From Nemesobacter sp965249045 (GTDB lineage Bacteria > Desulfobacterota_D > UBA1144 > Nemesobacterales > Nemesobacteraceae), in assembly GCA_965249045.1 (NCBI GenBank), contig OZ252213.1, forward strand, positions 310,001-374,000: a stretch of 64,000 nt of DNA. The letters run 5' to 3'. Numbering within the stretch: the stretch's first letter is position 1; every line of letters starts with the position of its first letter. This document shows, piece by piece, positions 43,739 to 52,297 of the stretch. The position numbers and the translations under genes are program-made. The notes under the pieces were generated by a model. It was not told where the DNA came from. It worked only from the letters and a program-made list of their open reading frames with translations, and ran no database searches.

Positions 43739-43826
43739 TGCCAGCAAGCTCTGAAGATGTGCTGACCGGTAAGGAAGACTTAAAGGAACAATGAGTAGGA
43801 GCCCCTTGAGGAGGAACGGATAACGG

Positions 43827-46304
43827 ATGCCCGGAGATAAAAACCAACCTGAAATCGCTGCGAATGGAACCTCGGATCATGAAACAACAGATGTTAATGA
43901 GCAGGAAACTCAAACCCAGGAAGCTTCTCCGGAACACGTAAAAGCTCCAAGCGACACAATAGATATCCCCGCGGAGACCATTGATGCCTTTGGCGGAGAC
44001 AAACTCAGGGCCCGGGTTTTCTACGAAAAATATGCTCTTTGCAACCTGAGGGGGGAAACAATAGAAAAAACTCCGCAGCAGATGTGGCGGAGGGTTGCGA
44101 AGGAAATAGCGTCTCCCGAAGAAAAAAAGGATCTGAGAAAGCAGTGGGAGGAAAACTTCTACTGGCTCCTTTCCGATTTCAAGTTCATCCCCGGCGGAAG
44201 GATTCTCTTCGGCGCAGGTCAGAAAAGAAGGGCTACACTCCTTAACTGTTACTACATGCCAATAAAGGAAGACTCCATAGAGGGGATATTCGAGTGGTGC
44301 AAGGAGGCTGCCAGAACTTATTCTTTCGGCGGAGGAGTCGGAACCGACATATCGATCCTGAGGCCGAAAGGCTCTCCGGTGAACAACTCAGCCATATATT
44401 CGACGGGAGCGGTGTCGTTCATGGATCTCCTGTCCACAACGACCGGGACCATAGGACAGGCGGGAAGAAGAGGGGCACTCATGATAACCATGAAGGTTAA
44501 TCATCCCGACATAATGGAGTTTCTCGACATAAAAAATGACGTAGCAAGATCAAAAGTCCAGTTCGCCAACATCTCCGTGAAGGTGGATGACCGGTTCATG
44601 GAGGCAGTGGAAAAAGACACGGATTACGAACTCAGCTTCTCAAACGATAAAACTGAGATAAAAAGAACCGTACGGGCCCGCAAGATATGGGACAAGCTCG
44701 TTCAGTCCGCGTGGTCCTCGGCCGAGCCCGGACTTATTTTCTGGGACACGGTCAAGAGGTACTCACCGACCGAATACGCTAACATGGAAGTAAACGGGGT
44801 AAACCCTTGCAGCGAGCAGGCCCTTGAGGATTACGGGAACTGCTGCCTCGGAAACGTGAACCTCTCCATGTTCGTTAAAAACGCCTTCGAGGAGGAGGCC
44901 GCGATTGAATGGGAGGATCTCGAGAAAGCTTTTCAGTACAGCGTAAGGTTCCTTGACGACATCCTGGATTACAACATCGAAAAACACCCTCTCGGCTTCC
45001 AGACAAAAGCATCTTTGAGGTCAAGAAGAATAGGGGTCGGATTCACAGGCCTGGGGGACATGCTTGCGAAGCTCAACATAAAATACGATACGCACGAAGG
45101 TATAAAGTTTACCGACGAGCTTTTCGAGCACATAAAGAACATCGTTTACGAAGCCAGCTCCGATCTTGCCCAAGAAAAGGGGGCTTTCCCCGTGTTTGAC
45201 CTTAAAACCCATATCGCGAATCCGTTCGTGAAAAGCATGCGCGATAATGTGATGAGCAAAATAAAAAAGCAGGGCCTGCGAAACGCGTGCATACTTACGG
45301 TTCCACCCGTCGGAAGCGGTTCGGTTCTCGCGGGGACCACAAGTGGCGTCGAACCCATTTTCGCCCTGTCTTACCTCCGGCGCTCGGAATCCCTGTCGGA
45401 AGGAGAATTCAAGGTCTATCACCCGCTAGTCTCTGAGTACATGGAGAAATTCGGACTGGATGACGAGGCGGATCTTCCGGACACGTTCGTTACCTCTCAC
45501 GAGATAGAGCCGGAGATGCGGGTCCGCATGCAGGCCGCTATTCAAAAGCACATAGATTCATGCATATCAAGTACCGTAAATCTTCCCAAGGACATAAGCC
45601 TTGAGGAAGTCGAGAAGATATATTTTCTTTCCTGGAAACTCGGATGCAAGGGGGTAACCGTCTACAGAGAAGGTTCCAGAGAAGGGATACTGATAACCGA
45701 AGAACAGGCAAAAGAAAAAACAAACTCTCCACCCAGGGATGAAGGGATGTCAACCACCCACTCCAACCTCACGCCATCCCCTCATCCCTCTCAAAAAGAA
45801 ACGGTAAAACCTGTCACAAGACCCCAAGTCTTGGAAGGTTTTACTGAGGCGATAAAAACTGGGTATGGGAATCTCTACGTGACTGTCAACAGTCACGAAG
45901 GCAAGCCGTTTGAAGTTTTCGTCCAGATTGGAAAATCCGGATTTACTACGATGGCGGATGCCGAGGCAACTGGAAGGCTGATATCTCTTTCTCTGAGGTC
46001 TGGGGTCGATGTCAGGGATGTCGTGGAACAGCTGGAGGCCATTGGAGGTTCCTCACCAGTTTTTTCAGGGGGAAGGGTTATAATGTCCGTCCCCGACGCC
46101 ATAGCCAAGGTGCTGAGAAGCCATTTCGTCACGAAGGAAAAAACCAGCAACGAAGTCGGCCCGGCCATGAAAGCAAACGGTGGCACCCGGAAGGTTTCAA
46201 TGGATCTTATGCTTGAGCAATGCCCTGACTGCGGAAGCAGAGCTCTTGCGTTTGAATCGGGTTGTGTTACCTGTAGGGGTTGCGGATTCTCGAAGTGCAG
46301 CTAA
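43827..46304 (+). CDS. nrdJ: Adenosylcobalamin-dependent (class II) ribonucleoside-diphosphate reductase
   Basis: It makes deoxyribonucleotides using vitamin B12 and does not need oxygen. The 825-residue protein has an acidic 45-residue leader, the active-site segment RRATLLNCYYMP (catalytic Cys), the substrate-binding GGGVGTDISILRPKGSPV and the NPCSEQALEDYGNC loop. It also has GGTTSGVEPIFAL-like AGTTSGVEPIFALSY and a C-terminal CPDCGSRALAFESGC with a cysteine-rich zinc ribbon (VTCRGCGFSKC). A linker near residues 630-665 is Pro/Ser/Thr-rich, followed by a TSCPD domain. The ATG at 43827 follows GAGGAGG. It is expressed from the NrdR-box promoter and converges on atpC. Confidence 0.95.
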   Translation: MPGDKNQPEIAANGTSDHETTDVNEQETQTQEASPEHVKAPSDTIDIPAETIDAFGGDKLRARVFYEKYALCNLRGETIEKTPQQMWRRVAKEIASPEEKKDLRKQWEENFYWLLSDFKFIPGGRILFGAGQKRRATLLNCYYMPIKEDSIEGIFEWCKEAARTYSFGGGVGTDISILRPKGSPVNNSAIYSTGAVSFMDLLSTTTGTIGQAGRRGALMITMKVNHPDIMEFLDIKNDVARSKVQFANISVKVDDRFMEAVEKDTDYELSFSNDKTEIKRTVRARKIWDKLVQSAWSSAEPGLIFWDTVKRYSPTEYANMEVNGVNPCSEQALEDYGNCCLGNVNLSMFVKNAFEEEAAIEWEDLEKAFQYSVRFLDDILDYNIEKHPLGFQTKASLRSRRIGVGFTGLGDMLAKLNIKYDTHEGIKFTDELFEHIKNIVYEASSDLAQEKGAFPVFDLKTHIANPFVKSMRDNVMSKIKKQGLRNACILTVPPVGSGSVLAGTTSGVEPIFALSYLRRSESLSEGEFKVYHPLVSEYMEKFGLDDEADLPDTFVTSHEIEPEMRVRMQAAIQKHIDSCISSTVNLPKDISLEEVEKIYFLSWKLGCKGVTVYREGSREGILITEEQAKEKTNSPPRDEGMSTTHSNLTPSPHPSQKETVKPVTRPQVLEGFTEAIKTGYGNLYVTVNSHEGKPFEVFVQIGKSGFTTMADAEATGRLISLSLRSGVDVRDVVEQLEAIGGSSPVFSGGRVIMSVPDAIAKVLRSHFVTKEKTSNEVGPAMKANGGTRKVSMDLMLEQCPDCGSRALAFESGCVTCRGCGFSKCS

Positions 46305-46337
46305 GTCCCCCACGGGGCGCCAAGCCCTGAAAAGAGG

Positions 46338-46739
46338 TTACTCTCCCACCCTAGCGCGTGCTATTCTAAGCTTTTTATCAAGTTTCTCTCTTTCCGAAGC
46401 TTCCGTGTCCTGAAGTTCATCAAGTTCCCTCTGAAAAGTCTCGGCATCTTTTTTAGCGGCCACGACGTCAACTTCTTCGGGGTCCTCCGACTGATCGGTA
46501 AGGACGCTAACGGTATCGTCTTTTACGTCCGCCAGACCACCATGGATTATAAGAGTGTTTTCCCCCGACTCCTCAGTCTTGAACCTGAGCCTCCCAGGAA
46601 AAAGCACGGAGAGAAAAGGTACATGGCCCGGCAAAACGCCGAATTCCCCCATCTGCCCGGGAGCAACCAGTTCCGAAACCTCGCCGTCAAACACGAGCCT
46701 ATCGGGGGTTATTATTTTGAGTCGCAGTTTTTCAGCCAA
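46338..46739 (-). CDS. atpC: ATP synthase F1 subunit epsilon
   Basis: The 133-residue protein has the N-terminal beta barrel (LRLKIITPDRLVFDGEVSELVAPGQMGEFGVLPGHVPFLSVL) and a C-terminal helical hairpin (VAAKKDAETFQRELDELQDTEASEREKLDKKLRIA). Together they form the rotor-stalk brake. It is the last gene of the operon, 15 bases after atpD, and is convergent with nrdJ. Confidence 0.94.
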   Translation of the reverse strand: MAEKLRLKIITPDRLVFDGEVSELVAPGQMGEFGVLPGHVPFLSVLFPGRLRFKTEESGENTLIIHGGLADVKDDTVSVLTDQSEDPEEVDVVAAKKDAETFQRELDELQDTEASEREKLDKKLRIARARVGE

Positions 46740-46754
46740 TTTTCAAGTCTCCCG

Positions 46755-48224
46755 TCAGGAGGCGATTGCCGCCGCCTTCTCGCGCACTTCGTCAAGATTG
46801 CCCACCATGTAGAAAGCCTGTTCGGGAATATCATCCATGTTGCCCGAGATAATCTCGCCGAAGGCCTCTATGGTCTGTTTGGTAGGCACGTATTTTCCTG
46901 GAGTGCCCGTGAACTGCTCGGCTACGTGGAAAGGCTGCGAGAGATATCTCTGGACCTTTCTGGCACGAGAGACTGTGAGCTTGTCCTCTTCTGAGAGTTC
47001 ATCCATACCGAGAATCGCGATTATCTCCTGGAGCTGTTTGTAGCGCTGCAGAACTTCTTGAACATCCCTGGCCACCTTGTAATGATCATCGCCGACTATT
47101 TTCGGATCGAGAATATTAGAAGTGGAGTCAAGGGGATCCACAGCGGGATATATTCCTAGCTCGGTGAGCTGTCTTGAAAGAACGATTGTACCGTCAAGGT
47201 GCGCGAAGGTAGTCGCGGGGGCAGGGTCCGTAAGGTCGTCCGCCGGAACGTAAATCGCCTGCACAGAGGTGATTGAACCTTTCACAGTCGAAGTAATTCT
47301 CTCCTGAAGTTCTCCGAGGTCAGTTGACAGAGTCGGCTGGTAACCAACTGCGGAAGGCGTTCGTCCGAGAAGAGCCGACACCTCAGAACCTGCCTGGGTG
47401 AAACGGAAGATGTTATCAATGAAAAGAAGTACGTCCTGACCCTGAGTGTCGCGGAAATACTCCGCGAGCGTAAGCGCCGTAAGCGCGACCCTGGCTCTCG
47501 CTCCAGGCGGTTCGTTCATCTGTCCGAATATGAGTCCTGTGTTTGCAAGAACTCCCGATTCCTTCATCTCCCAGTAAAGGTCGTTTCCTTCCCTGGTTCT
47601 CTCTCCAACTCCGCCGAAAACCGAATAACCGCCGTACTCCTTGGCTATGTTGTGTATAAGCTCCATGAGCAAAACAGTCTTGCCTACCCCGGCTCCGCCG
47701 AAAAGACCGATCTTTCCACCCTTAAGAAAAGGAGCGAGGAGGTCTATAACCTTTATTCCCGTCTCGAAAAGCTCCATTTTGGTGCTCTGCTCGACGAACT
47801 CGGGCGCAGGACGGTGAATGGGCCAGCGCTCTTCCGTCTCTACGGGGCCGGCTTCGTCTATTGGCTCTCCAATCACGTTAAGCAGTCTCCCGAGAGCTTC
47901 TTTGCCGACGGGAACTGTTATTCCCTCACCGGTGTTAAGGGCATCCTGTCCTCTCTTCAGACCCTCGGTCGAATCCATGGCGATGCATCTTACACGGCCT
48001 CCGCCGATCTGCTGAGCAACCTCTAAAACCAAGTTCCACTCAGTTTCCCCGAGCGCTGGATTCGTTACCTTAAGAGCCGTAAACACGGTGGGAAGAGCTC
48101 CTTCTGAGAATTCGATGTCCACCACGGGACCCATTACCTGAATTATTTTCCCCATCCCCTCGTCGGCTCCACCTGACGTATCGCTGCCGCCACCGCCTGC
48201 CGTAACCGCTGCTTCAATACTCAT
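46755..48224 (-). CDS. atpD: ATP synthase F1 subunit beta
   Basis: The catalytic subunit: Walker A GGAGVGKTVLLMELI (about residues 170-184), then GVGERTREGNDLY, FIDNIFRFTQAGSEVSALLGR and SAVGYQPTLSTDLG, all standard. At 489 residues it carries a glycine-rich N-terminal extension (TAGGGGSDTSGGADEG) before the usual start MGKIIQVMGPVVDIEF. GGAGG twelve bases before ATG 48224 supports the extended start. The atpG stop lies just inside this ribosome-binding region, two bases before the atpD ATG. Confidence 0.97.
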   Translation of the reverse strand: MSIEAAVTAGGGGSDTSGGADEGMGKIIQVMGPVVDIEFSEGALPTVFTALKVTNPALGETEWNLVLEVAQQIGGGRVRCIAMDSTEGLKRGQDALNTGEGITVPVGKEALGRLLNVIGEPIDEAGPVETEERWPIHRPAPEFVEQSTKMELFETGIKVIDLLAPFLKGGKIGLFGGAGVGKTVLLMELIHNIAKEYGGYSVFGGVGERTREGNDLYWEMKESGVLANTGLIFGQMNEPPGARARVALTALTLAEYFRDTQGQDVLLFIDNIFRFTQAGSEVSALLGRTPSAVGYQPTLSTDLGELQERITSTVKGSITSVQAIYVPADDLTDPAPATTFAHLDGTIVLSRQLTELGIYPAVDPLDSTSNILDPKIVGDDHYKVARDVQEVLQRYKQLQEIIAILGMDELSEEDKLTVSRARKVQRYLSQPFHVAEQFTGTPGKYVPTKQTIEAFGEIISGNMDDIPEQAFYMVGNLDEVREKAAAIAS

Positions 48225-48226
48225 TT

Positions 48227-49114
48227 TTACTCGTTGCCTCCTTTCCTTTGAGCTTCCGTACCGTTAACGATATCCATAAGCTCCGTTGTAATGATCGCCT
48301 GCCTGGTCTTGTTGAAAAGCAGGGTAAGTTTCGCTATCACCTCGTCCGCGTTGCTGGTTGCGTTTTCCATCGCGGTCATGCGCGCCGCGTGCTCACTCGT
48401 GAGCGACTCGTTCATCGCGCGCTCAATCCTCACCTGAACGTACTTCGGAAGAATCGAACCTATTATCTGTTCTTTTTCGGGCTCGAATATGTAATCTGAG
48501 GAACTCTCCGCACCACCGTCGTCGGTTTCCTGCGCCGAGAGCGGAAGAAGTCTTTCAAACGTCATCCTCCGCGAAATAGCGGAAACAAAGTGGTTATACG
48601 CAAGCACTATTTCGTCGCTCACCCCAGTCCTAAATTCCTCTGTGAGCGCCACGGCCAGTTCCTCTGAGAACTTCCTGGAGTTTTTTTCGCCCACTCCCGT
48701 GTAGTATTTGCCGGTAGCGACCTCGTTTTTCGAAAAATAATCCCGTCCCCGCCTTCCGACGAAACTCAGTTTTACGTTCCCGAAAACCTCCCTCTGCTCC
48801 TCGACGTAACGCTGCATGTTTCTTATCAAAGCGCTGTTGAAACTTCCGCAAAGCCCCCTGTCGGAAGTAAAGAACAAAACGTGCAGGTTCGTTTTTTCCT
48901 CCGGGACCCGAAGAAGGGGATGATCCTCTGGTTCTGAAAGCGCCGCTACGTTTAAAACCACGTCGCGGTACGCATCCGAATAAGGTCTGTAGGCCATAAG
49001 CGCAGCCTGGGCCTTCTGCAGGCGCACCGCGGCTATGAGTTTCATAGCACCCATTATCCGCCGCGTGCTTCTCACGCTTTTTATCTTTGTCGTTATCTGT
49101 TTAAGACTCGGCAT
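48227..49114 (-). CDS. atpG: ATP synthase F1 subunit gamma
   Basis: The central-shaft subunit of 295 residues begins MPSLKQITTKIKSVRSTRRIMGAMKLIAAVRLQKA and ends with the conserved C-terminal helix AARMTAMENATSNADEVIAKLTLLFNKTRQAIITTELMDIVNGTEA. GDRGLCGSFNSALI-type sequence (FTSDRGLCGSFNSALI) is in the middle. It sits between atpA (20-base gap) and atpD. Confidence 0.96.
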   Translation of the reverse strand: MPSLKQITTKIKSVRSTRRIMGAMKLIAAVRLQKAQAALMAYRPYSDAYRDVVLNVAALSEPEDHPLLRVPEEKTNLHVLFFTSDRGLCGSFNSALIRNMQRYVEEQREVFGNVKLSFVGRRGRDYFSKNEVATGKYYTGVGEKNSRKFSEELAVALTEEFRTGVSDEIVLAYNHFVSAISRRMTFERLLPLSAQETDDGGAESSSDYIFEPEKEQIIGSILPKYVQVRIERAMNESLTSEHAARMTAMENATSNADEVIAKLTLLFNKTRQAIITTELMDIVNGTEAQRKGGNE

Positions 49115-49134
49115 TATCTTTTCCCGTTAATGTG

Positions 49135-50652
49135 TCAGACAAATTCGCCCAGCTGGTTTTTAAGTTCGTCAAGTGCAGCCACAAGCTTTTCCCTAAGTTC
49201 GTCCGAGATGACTTTTTTCTCCTTTATTTCCGCTAGGTACTCAGGGTGCTTAGATTCAAGGAAAGAAGACAGCTCCCTTTCGTATTTTCTCACCGCGGAG
49301 GTCGGATAGTCGTCAACGTAGCCGTTTGTAACGGCGAATATGATCAGAATCTGCTTTTCAACCGCCTGCGGCTCGTACTGATCCTGCTTGAGGGCTTCAA
49401 CAAGCCTGCTTCCCCGGGCGAGCTGATTCTGGGTTATCTTGTCAAGGTCGGAAGCGAACTGCGCGAACGCCTCGACCTCCCTGTACTGGGCAAGCTCAAG
49501 CCTCAGGGTTCCGGCGACGTTTTTCATCGCCTTTATCTGCGCGTTTCCCCCTACCCTGGAAACTGAAAGACCGACGTTAATCGCGGGGCGGACACCCGAG
49601 TAGAAAAGATCGCTCTCAAGGTATATCTGCCCGTCGGTAATGGAAATCACGTTTGTTGGAATGTAAGCGGAAACATCACCCGCCTGCGTTTCGATTATGG
49701 GAAGCGCCGTAAGCGACCCGCCTCCGTCTTCGTCTCTCATCTTGGCAGCGCGCTCAAGGAGTCTTGAGTGAAGATAGAAAACGTCTCCCGGGTACGCCTC
49801 GCGTCCCGGCGGTCTCTTGAGAAGAAGCGAGAGCTGACGATACGACCACGCGTGTTTTGTCAGATCATCGTATATTATGAGCGCGTGGCGTCCGCTGTCC
49901 CTGAAATGCTCTCCCATGGCACAGCCGGAAAAAGGAGCCAGAAACTGAAAAGGTGCCGGCGTGCCGGCCGTGGCGGAAACTATGGTCGTGTACTTCATGG
50001 CGTCATGCTCCTTAAGCTTGTCGACGACCTGAGCCACGGTTGACTGTTTCTGTCCTATGGCCACGTATATGCAGTGAACGTCCTCTTCTCTCTGGTTTAT
50101 TATCGTGTCAATCGCGATAGCGGTCTTTCCGACCTGACGGTCTCCCAGGATAAGCTCCCTCTGCCCCCTTCCTATCGGTATCATGGAATCAACGGACTTA
50201 AGTCCGGTCTGAAGGGGTTCGTTCACCGACTGGCGATAAATGACTCCAGGGGCCTTTACCTCAATCTGCTTTGTTCCAGCGGCAGCTATTTCGCCGAGAC
50301 CGTCAATCGGTCTTCCGAGCGCGTCAACCACCCTTCCGCCAAGAGCGTCTCCAACCGGCACCTCAGCTATGCGCCCCGTGCGCTTTACCGTCCCTCCTTC
50401 GCTCAGGTGGGAGTCTTCTCCGAAAAGAGCGACACCGACATTATCTTCTTCAAGGTTCAGGACAAGTCCGGTGATTCCGCCGTCAAATTCGACAAGTTCT
50501 CCCGCTACCGCCTGGTCAAGACCGTAGACCCGGGCGATACCGTCACCGACGGAAATAATCGTCCCGACTTCATCAGTATCCACTTTTCGTTCATAGCCTT
50601 TTATCCTGTTTCTCAGAATCTCGCCTATACTTTCTGCTTTCAGTTCCTGCAT
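49135..50652 (-). CDS. atpA: ATP synthase F1 subunit alpha
   Basis: The regulatory nucleotide-binding subunit (505 residues) has [18 protein letters not shown] (Walker A about 170-187), [50 protein letters not shown], the family signature [24 protein letters not shown] and a normal C-terminus. The first residues [21 protein letters not shown] include the delta-binding helix. The gap after atpH is 33 bases. Confidence 0.97.
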   Translation of the reverse strand: [505 protein letters not shown]

Positions 50653-50685
50653 TGCTAACTCCTTTGGAATTATTAACTGTTGGGA

Positions 50686-51228
50686 TTAGGACGGAGAAAG
50701 AACACCTCTTATTCTCTCAAGCTGTGTCCTGACGCTGTTATCGTAAACCTTGTCCCCTACCTGTGCCTTTATTCCACCTATCATTGAAGGCTCAACCTTA
50801 AGCGACACCTCGACCGTCTTTCCGGTGGCCGCGCGAAGCGCTGCGCCGAGTCTCTCGACATCGCTTTGGCTAAGATCCCTAGCCGAGGTAATCTCGGCCG
50901 TCACTTTTCCCACCGCTTCGTCAAGTCTTGCAAGCACAGCTTCCTTTGAGCCGAGAAGCGCTGCGACCTTCCCCATCTCCAAAACGAGCAGAATAAATCT
51001 TTTCGTAATCTCAAGTGAAGACGCCGCCGCGAGAAAATCCTCCACGACCGCCTTTTTCTCCTCCATCGAAAACACCGTGCTTAAAAGAACGTCTCGTAAC
51101 TCCCCTGAACCGCAGAGCTGCTCAAGGAAACTCCCCACGTCGGCTCTTATCCCCGAAAGTTCGCGCTCATCAGCCGCGGAATCCACAAGTGCCGAGACAA
51201 GATCTCTCAGTGTCGCAACTGTTGCCAT
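50686..51228 (-). CDS. atpH: ATP synthase F1 subunit delta
   Basis: The peripheral-stalk connector (180 residues) has an N-terminal helical bundle (LRDLVSALVDSAADERELSGIRADVGSFLEQL). Its C-terminal region ends SLKVEPSMIGGIKAQVGDKVYDNSVRTQLERIRGVL, which matches the AtpH signature (DPSLIGGFxxxxGDxxxDxSVRxQL). The gene overlaps the 3' end of the b-subunit gene by 22 bases (51207-51228). Confidence 0.93.
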   Translation of the reverse strand: MATVATLRDLVSALVDSAADERELSGIRADVGSFLEQLCGSGELRDVLLSTVFSMEEKKAVVEDFLAAASSLEITKRFILLVLEMGKVAALLGSKEAVLARLDEAVGKVTAEITSARDLSQSDVERLGAALRAATGKTVEVSLKVEPSMIGGIKAQVGDKVYDNSVRTQLERIRGVLSPS

Positions 51229-51716
51229 TTTCCTTCCTCGATCATTTTTACGAAATCGTCAACCGAATCGGTCGTAAAACCCGCATCCACCCGTTCCTTT
51301 ATCATCTTTTCGGCAAGCGCAAGCGCCGAGTCGACTACTTCTGACTGTATCTCGGAGACCGCCTTTGTGGTTTCGAGACGGACCGTATCCTCGACCTCTT
51401 TTTTTATCATTTCACAGCTTCTCTCAGCCGCAGACACAAGCTCGCCCCTTTCGGTCTCGCCCTGTTTTCTTATGTTTTCCTGAAGAGCCGCTACCTCGGA
51501 GGCCACCGCATCAAGTTTCGCCGAGTATTCCTCAAGCGTCGTTTTCGCCCGCTCAGCCGCCGTCGCTGCTCTGTCCACTTCTGAGCGGAGCCTTTCCTTT
51601 CTGTTTTTCAGAAAGGTGAGAAAGGGCTTTCTGATAAGGTATATAAGAAGACCCAGCAGCAAACCCAAGTTAATAGCGTGCTTTATTACGAACACCCAGT
51701 TGAAATGGCTATCCAA
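51207..51716 (-). CDS. atpF: ATP synthase F0 subunit b
   Basis: This protein of 169 residues has an N-terminal transmembrane helix (VFVIKHAINLGLLLGLLIYLI), then a conserved KPFLTFLKNRKERLRSEV joint and a long amphipathic coiled coil, as expected for a stalk b subunit. It follows the b'-type gene by 45 bases. Which of the two stalk genes is b or b' is a matter of convention. Neither subunit a nor c is in the window. Confidence 0.88.
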   Translation of the reverse strand: MDSHFNWVFVIKHAINLGLLLGLLIYLIRKPFLTFLKNRKERLRSEVDRAATAAERAKTTLEEYSAKLDAVASEVAALQENIRKQGETERGELVSAAERSCEMIKKEVEDTVRLETTKAVSEIQSEVVDSALALAEKMIKERVDAGFTTDSVDDFVKMIEEGKWQQLRH

Positions 51717-51761
51717 TTCGTGTTTCTCCCGAAAAATTAAAATCCACGGCCAGCTTCAAAG

Positions 51762-52280
51762 CTACGCCCCCTTCCTCAATACGCGGTCGCCTATTTCCGC
51801 GGCAAGCGACTCCGCCTCGCCCCGCAAATCCGCCCTTATCTTTGCGATTTCGCTTTCAAGGATCTCTCTCGCGCCTTCAAGTTCCGCCTGAGCGGCCTCT
51901 CTTGCCGAAACGAGCATCTTTGAAGATTCGCTTTGCCCCTGCTGTCTAAGTTCGTTTCTGGTCTCCGTCGCCTGAGTCCTCGCCTCGGCGAGTTTCTCGT
52001 TGTACTCGGCAATGGCGCTCTCGGCCTTCTGAGTCATCTCTTCAGCTTCCCTCAACGTGCCGGCGGTAAGCTCATCCCTCCTGTCCCGGACCCCGAGAAG
52101 GGGGCGGAACACGAGCCTGTTAAGGAGAAAGAGCGCTACCAGAAAAATAAGGAGCTGGATTACTATCGTTTCATCTACGCTAAGCAGGTTCTCCGCGGCA
52201 TTTGCCGAAGGAACGACCGCTACGGCCAGAATCACAGCATAAAGAAATGCCTTAAGACCACAGAATCTCATGTTTAACAT
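51762..52280 (-). CDS. atpF': ATP synthase F0 subunit b' (second b-type subunit)
   Basis: The 172-residue protein has an N-terminal hydrophobic signal-like stretch (AFLYAVILAVAVVPSANAA) before the membrane helix TIVIQLLIFLVALFLLNRLVF, then RPLLGVRDRRDELTAGTL and a coiled coil. The extra N-terminal segment suggests a cleaved signal peptide, as in some other bacterial b' subunits. Paired b/b' genes occur in phototrophs and several Desulfobacterota and related groups. It follows the antiporter gene by 17 bases. Confidence 0.88.
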   Translation of the reverse strand: MLNMRFCGLKAFLYAVILAVAVVPSANAAENLLSVDETIVIQLLIFLVALFLLNRLVFRPLLGVRDRRDELTAGTLREAEEMTQKAESAIAEYNEKLAEARTQATETRNELRQQGQSESSKMLVSAREAAQAELEGAREILESEIAKIRADLRGEAESLAAEIGDRVLRKGA

Positions 52281-52297
52281 AATTTCAAGATTATTCG

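Larger units (their letters stand above)
43399..43826 (+). other. 428-base region between peroxidase and nrdJ
   Basis: No coding frame is convincing. It holds the nrdJ promoter and two NrdR-type boxes (43684-43738). The first half has no obvious terminator after the peroxidase gene. No cobalamin riboswitch is recognisable. Confidence 0.6.

Noticed and set aside
43399..43826. Cobalamin riboswitch before nrdJ
   Set aside because: No recognisable B12-box or conserved core sequence; NrdR boxes already explain the regulation.
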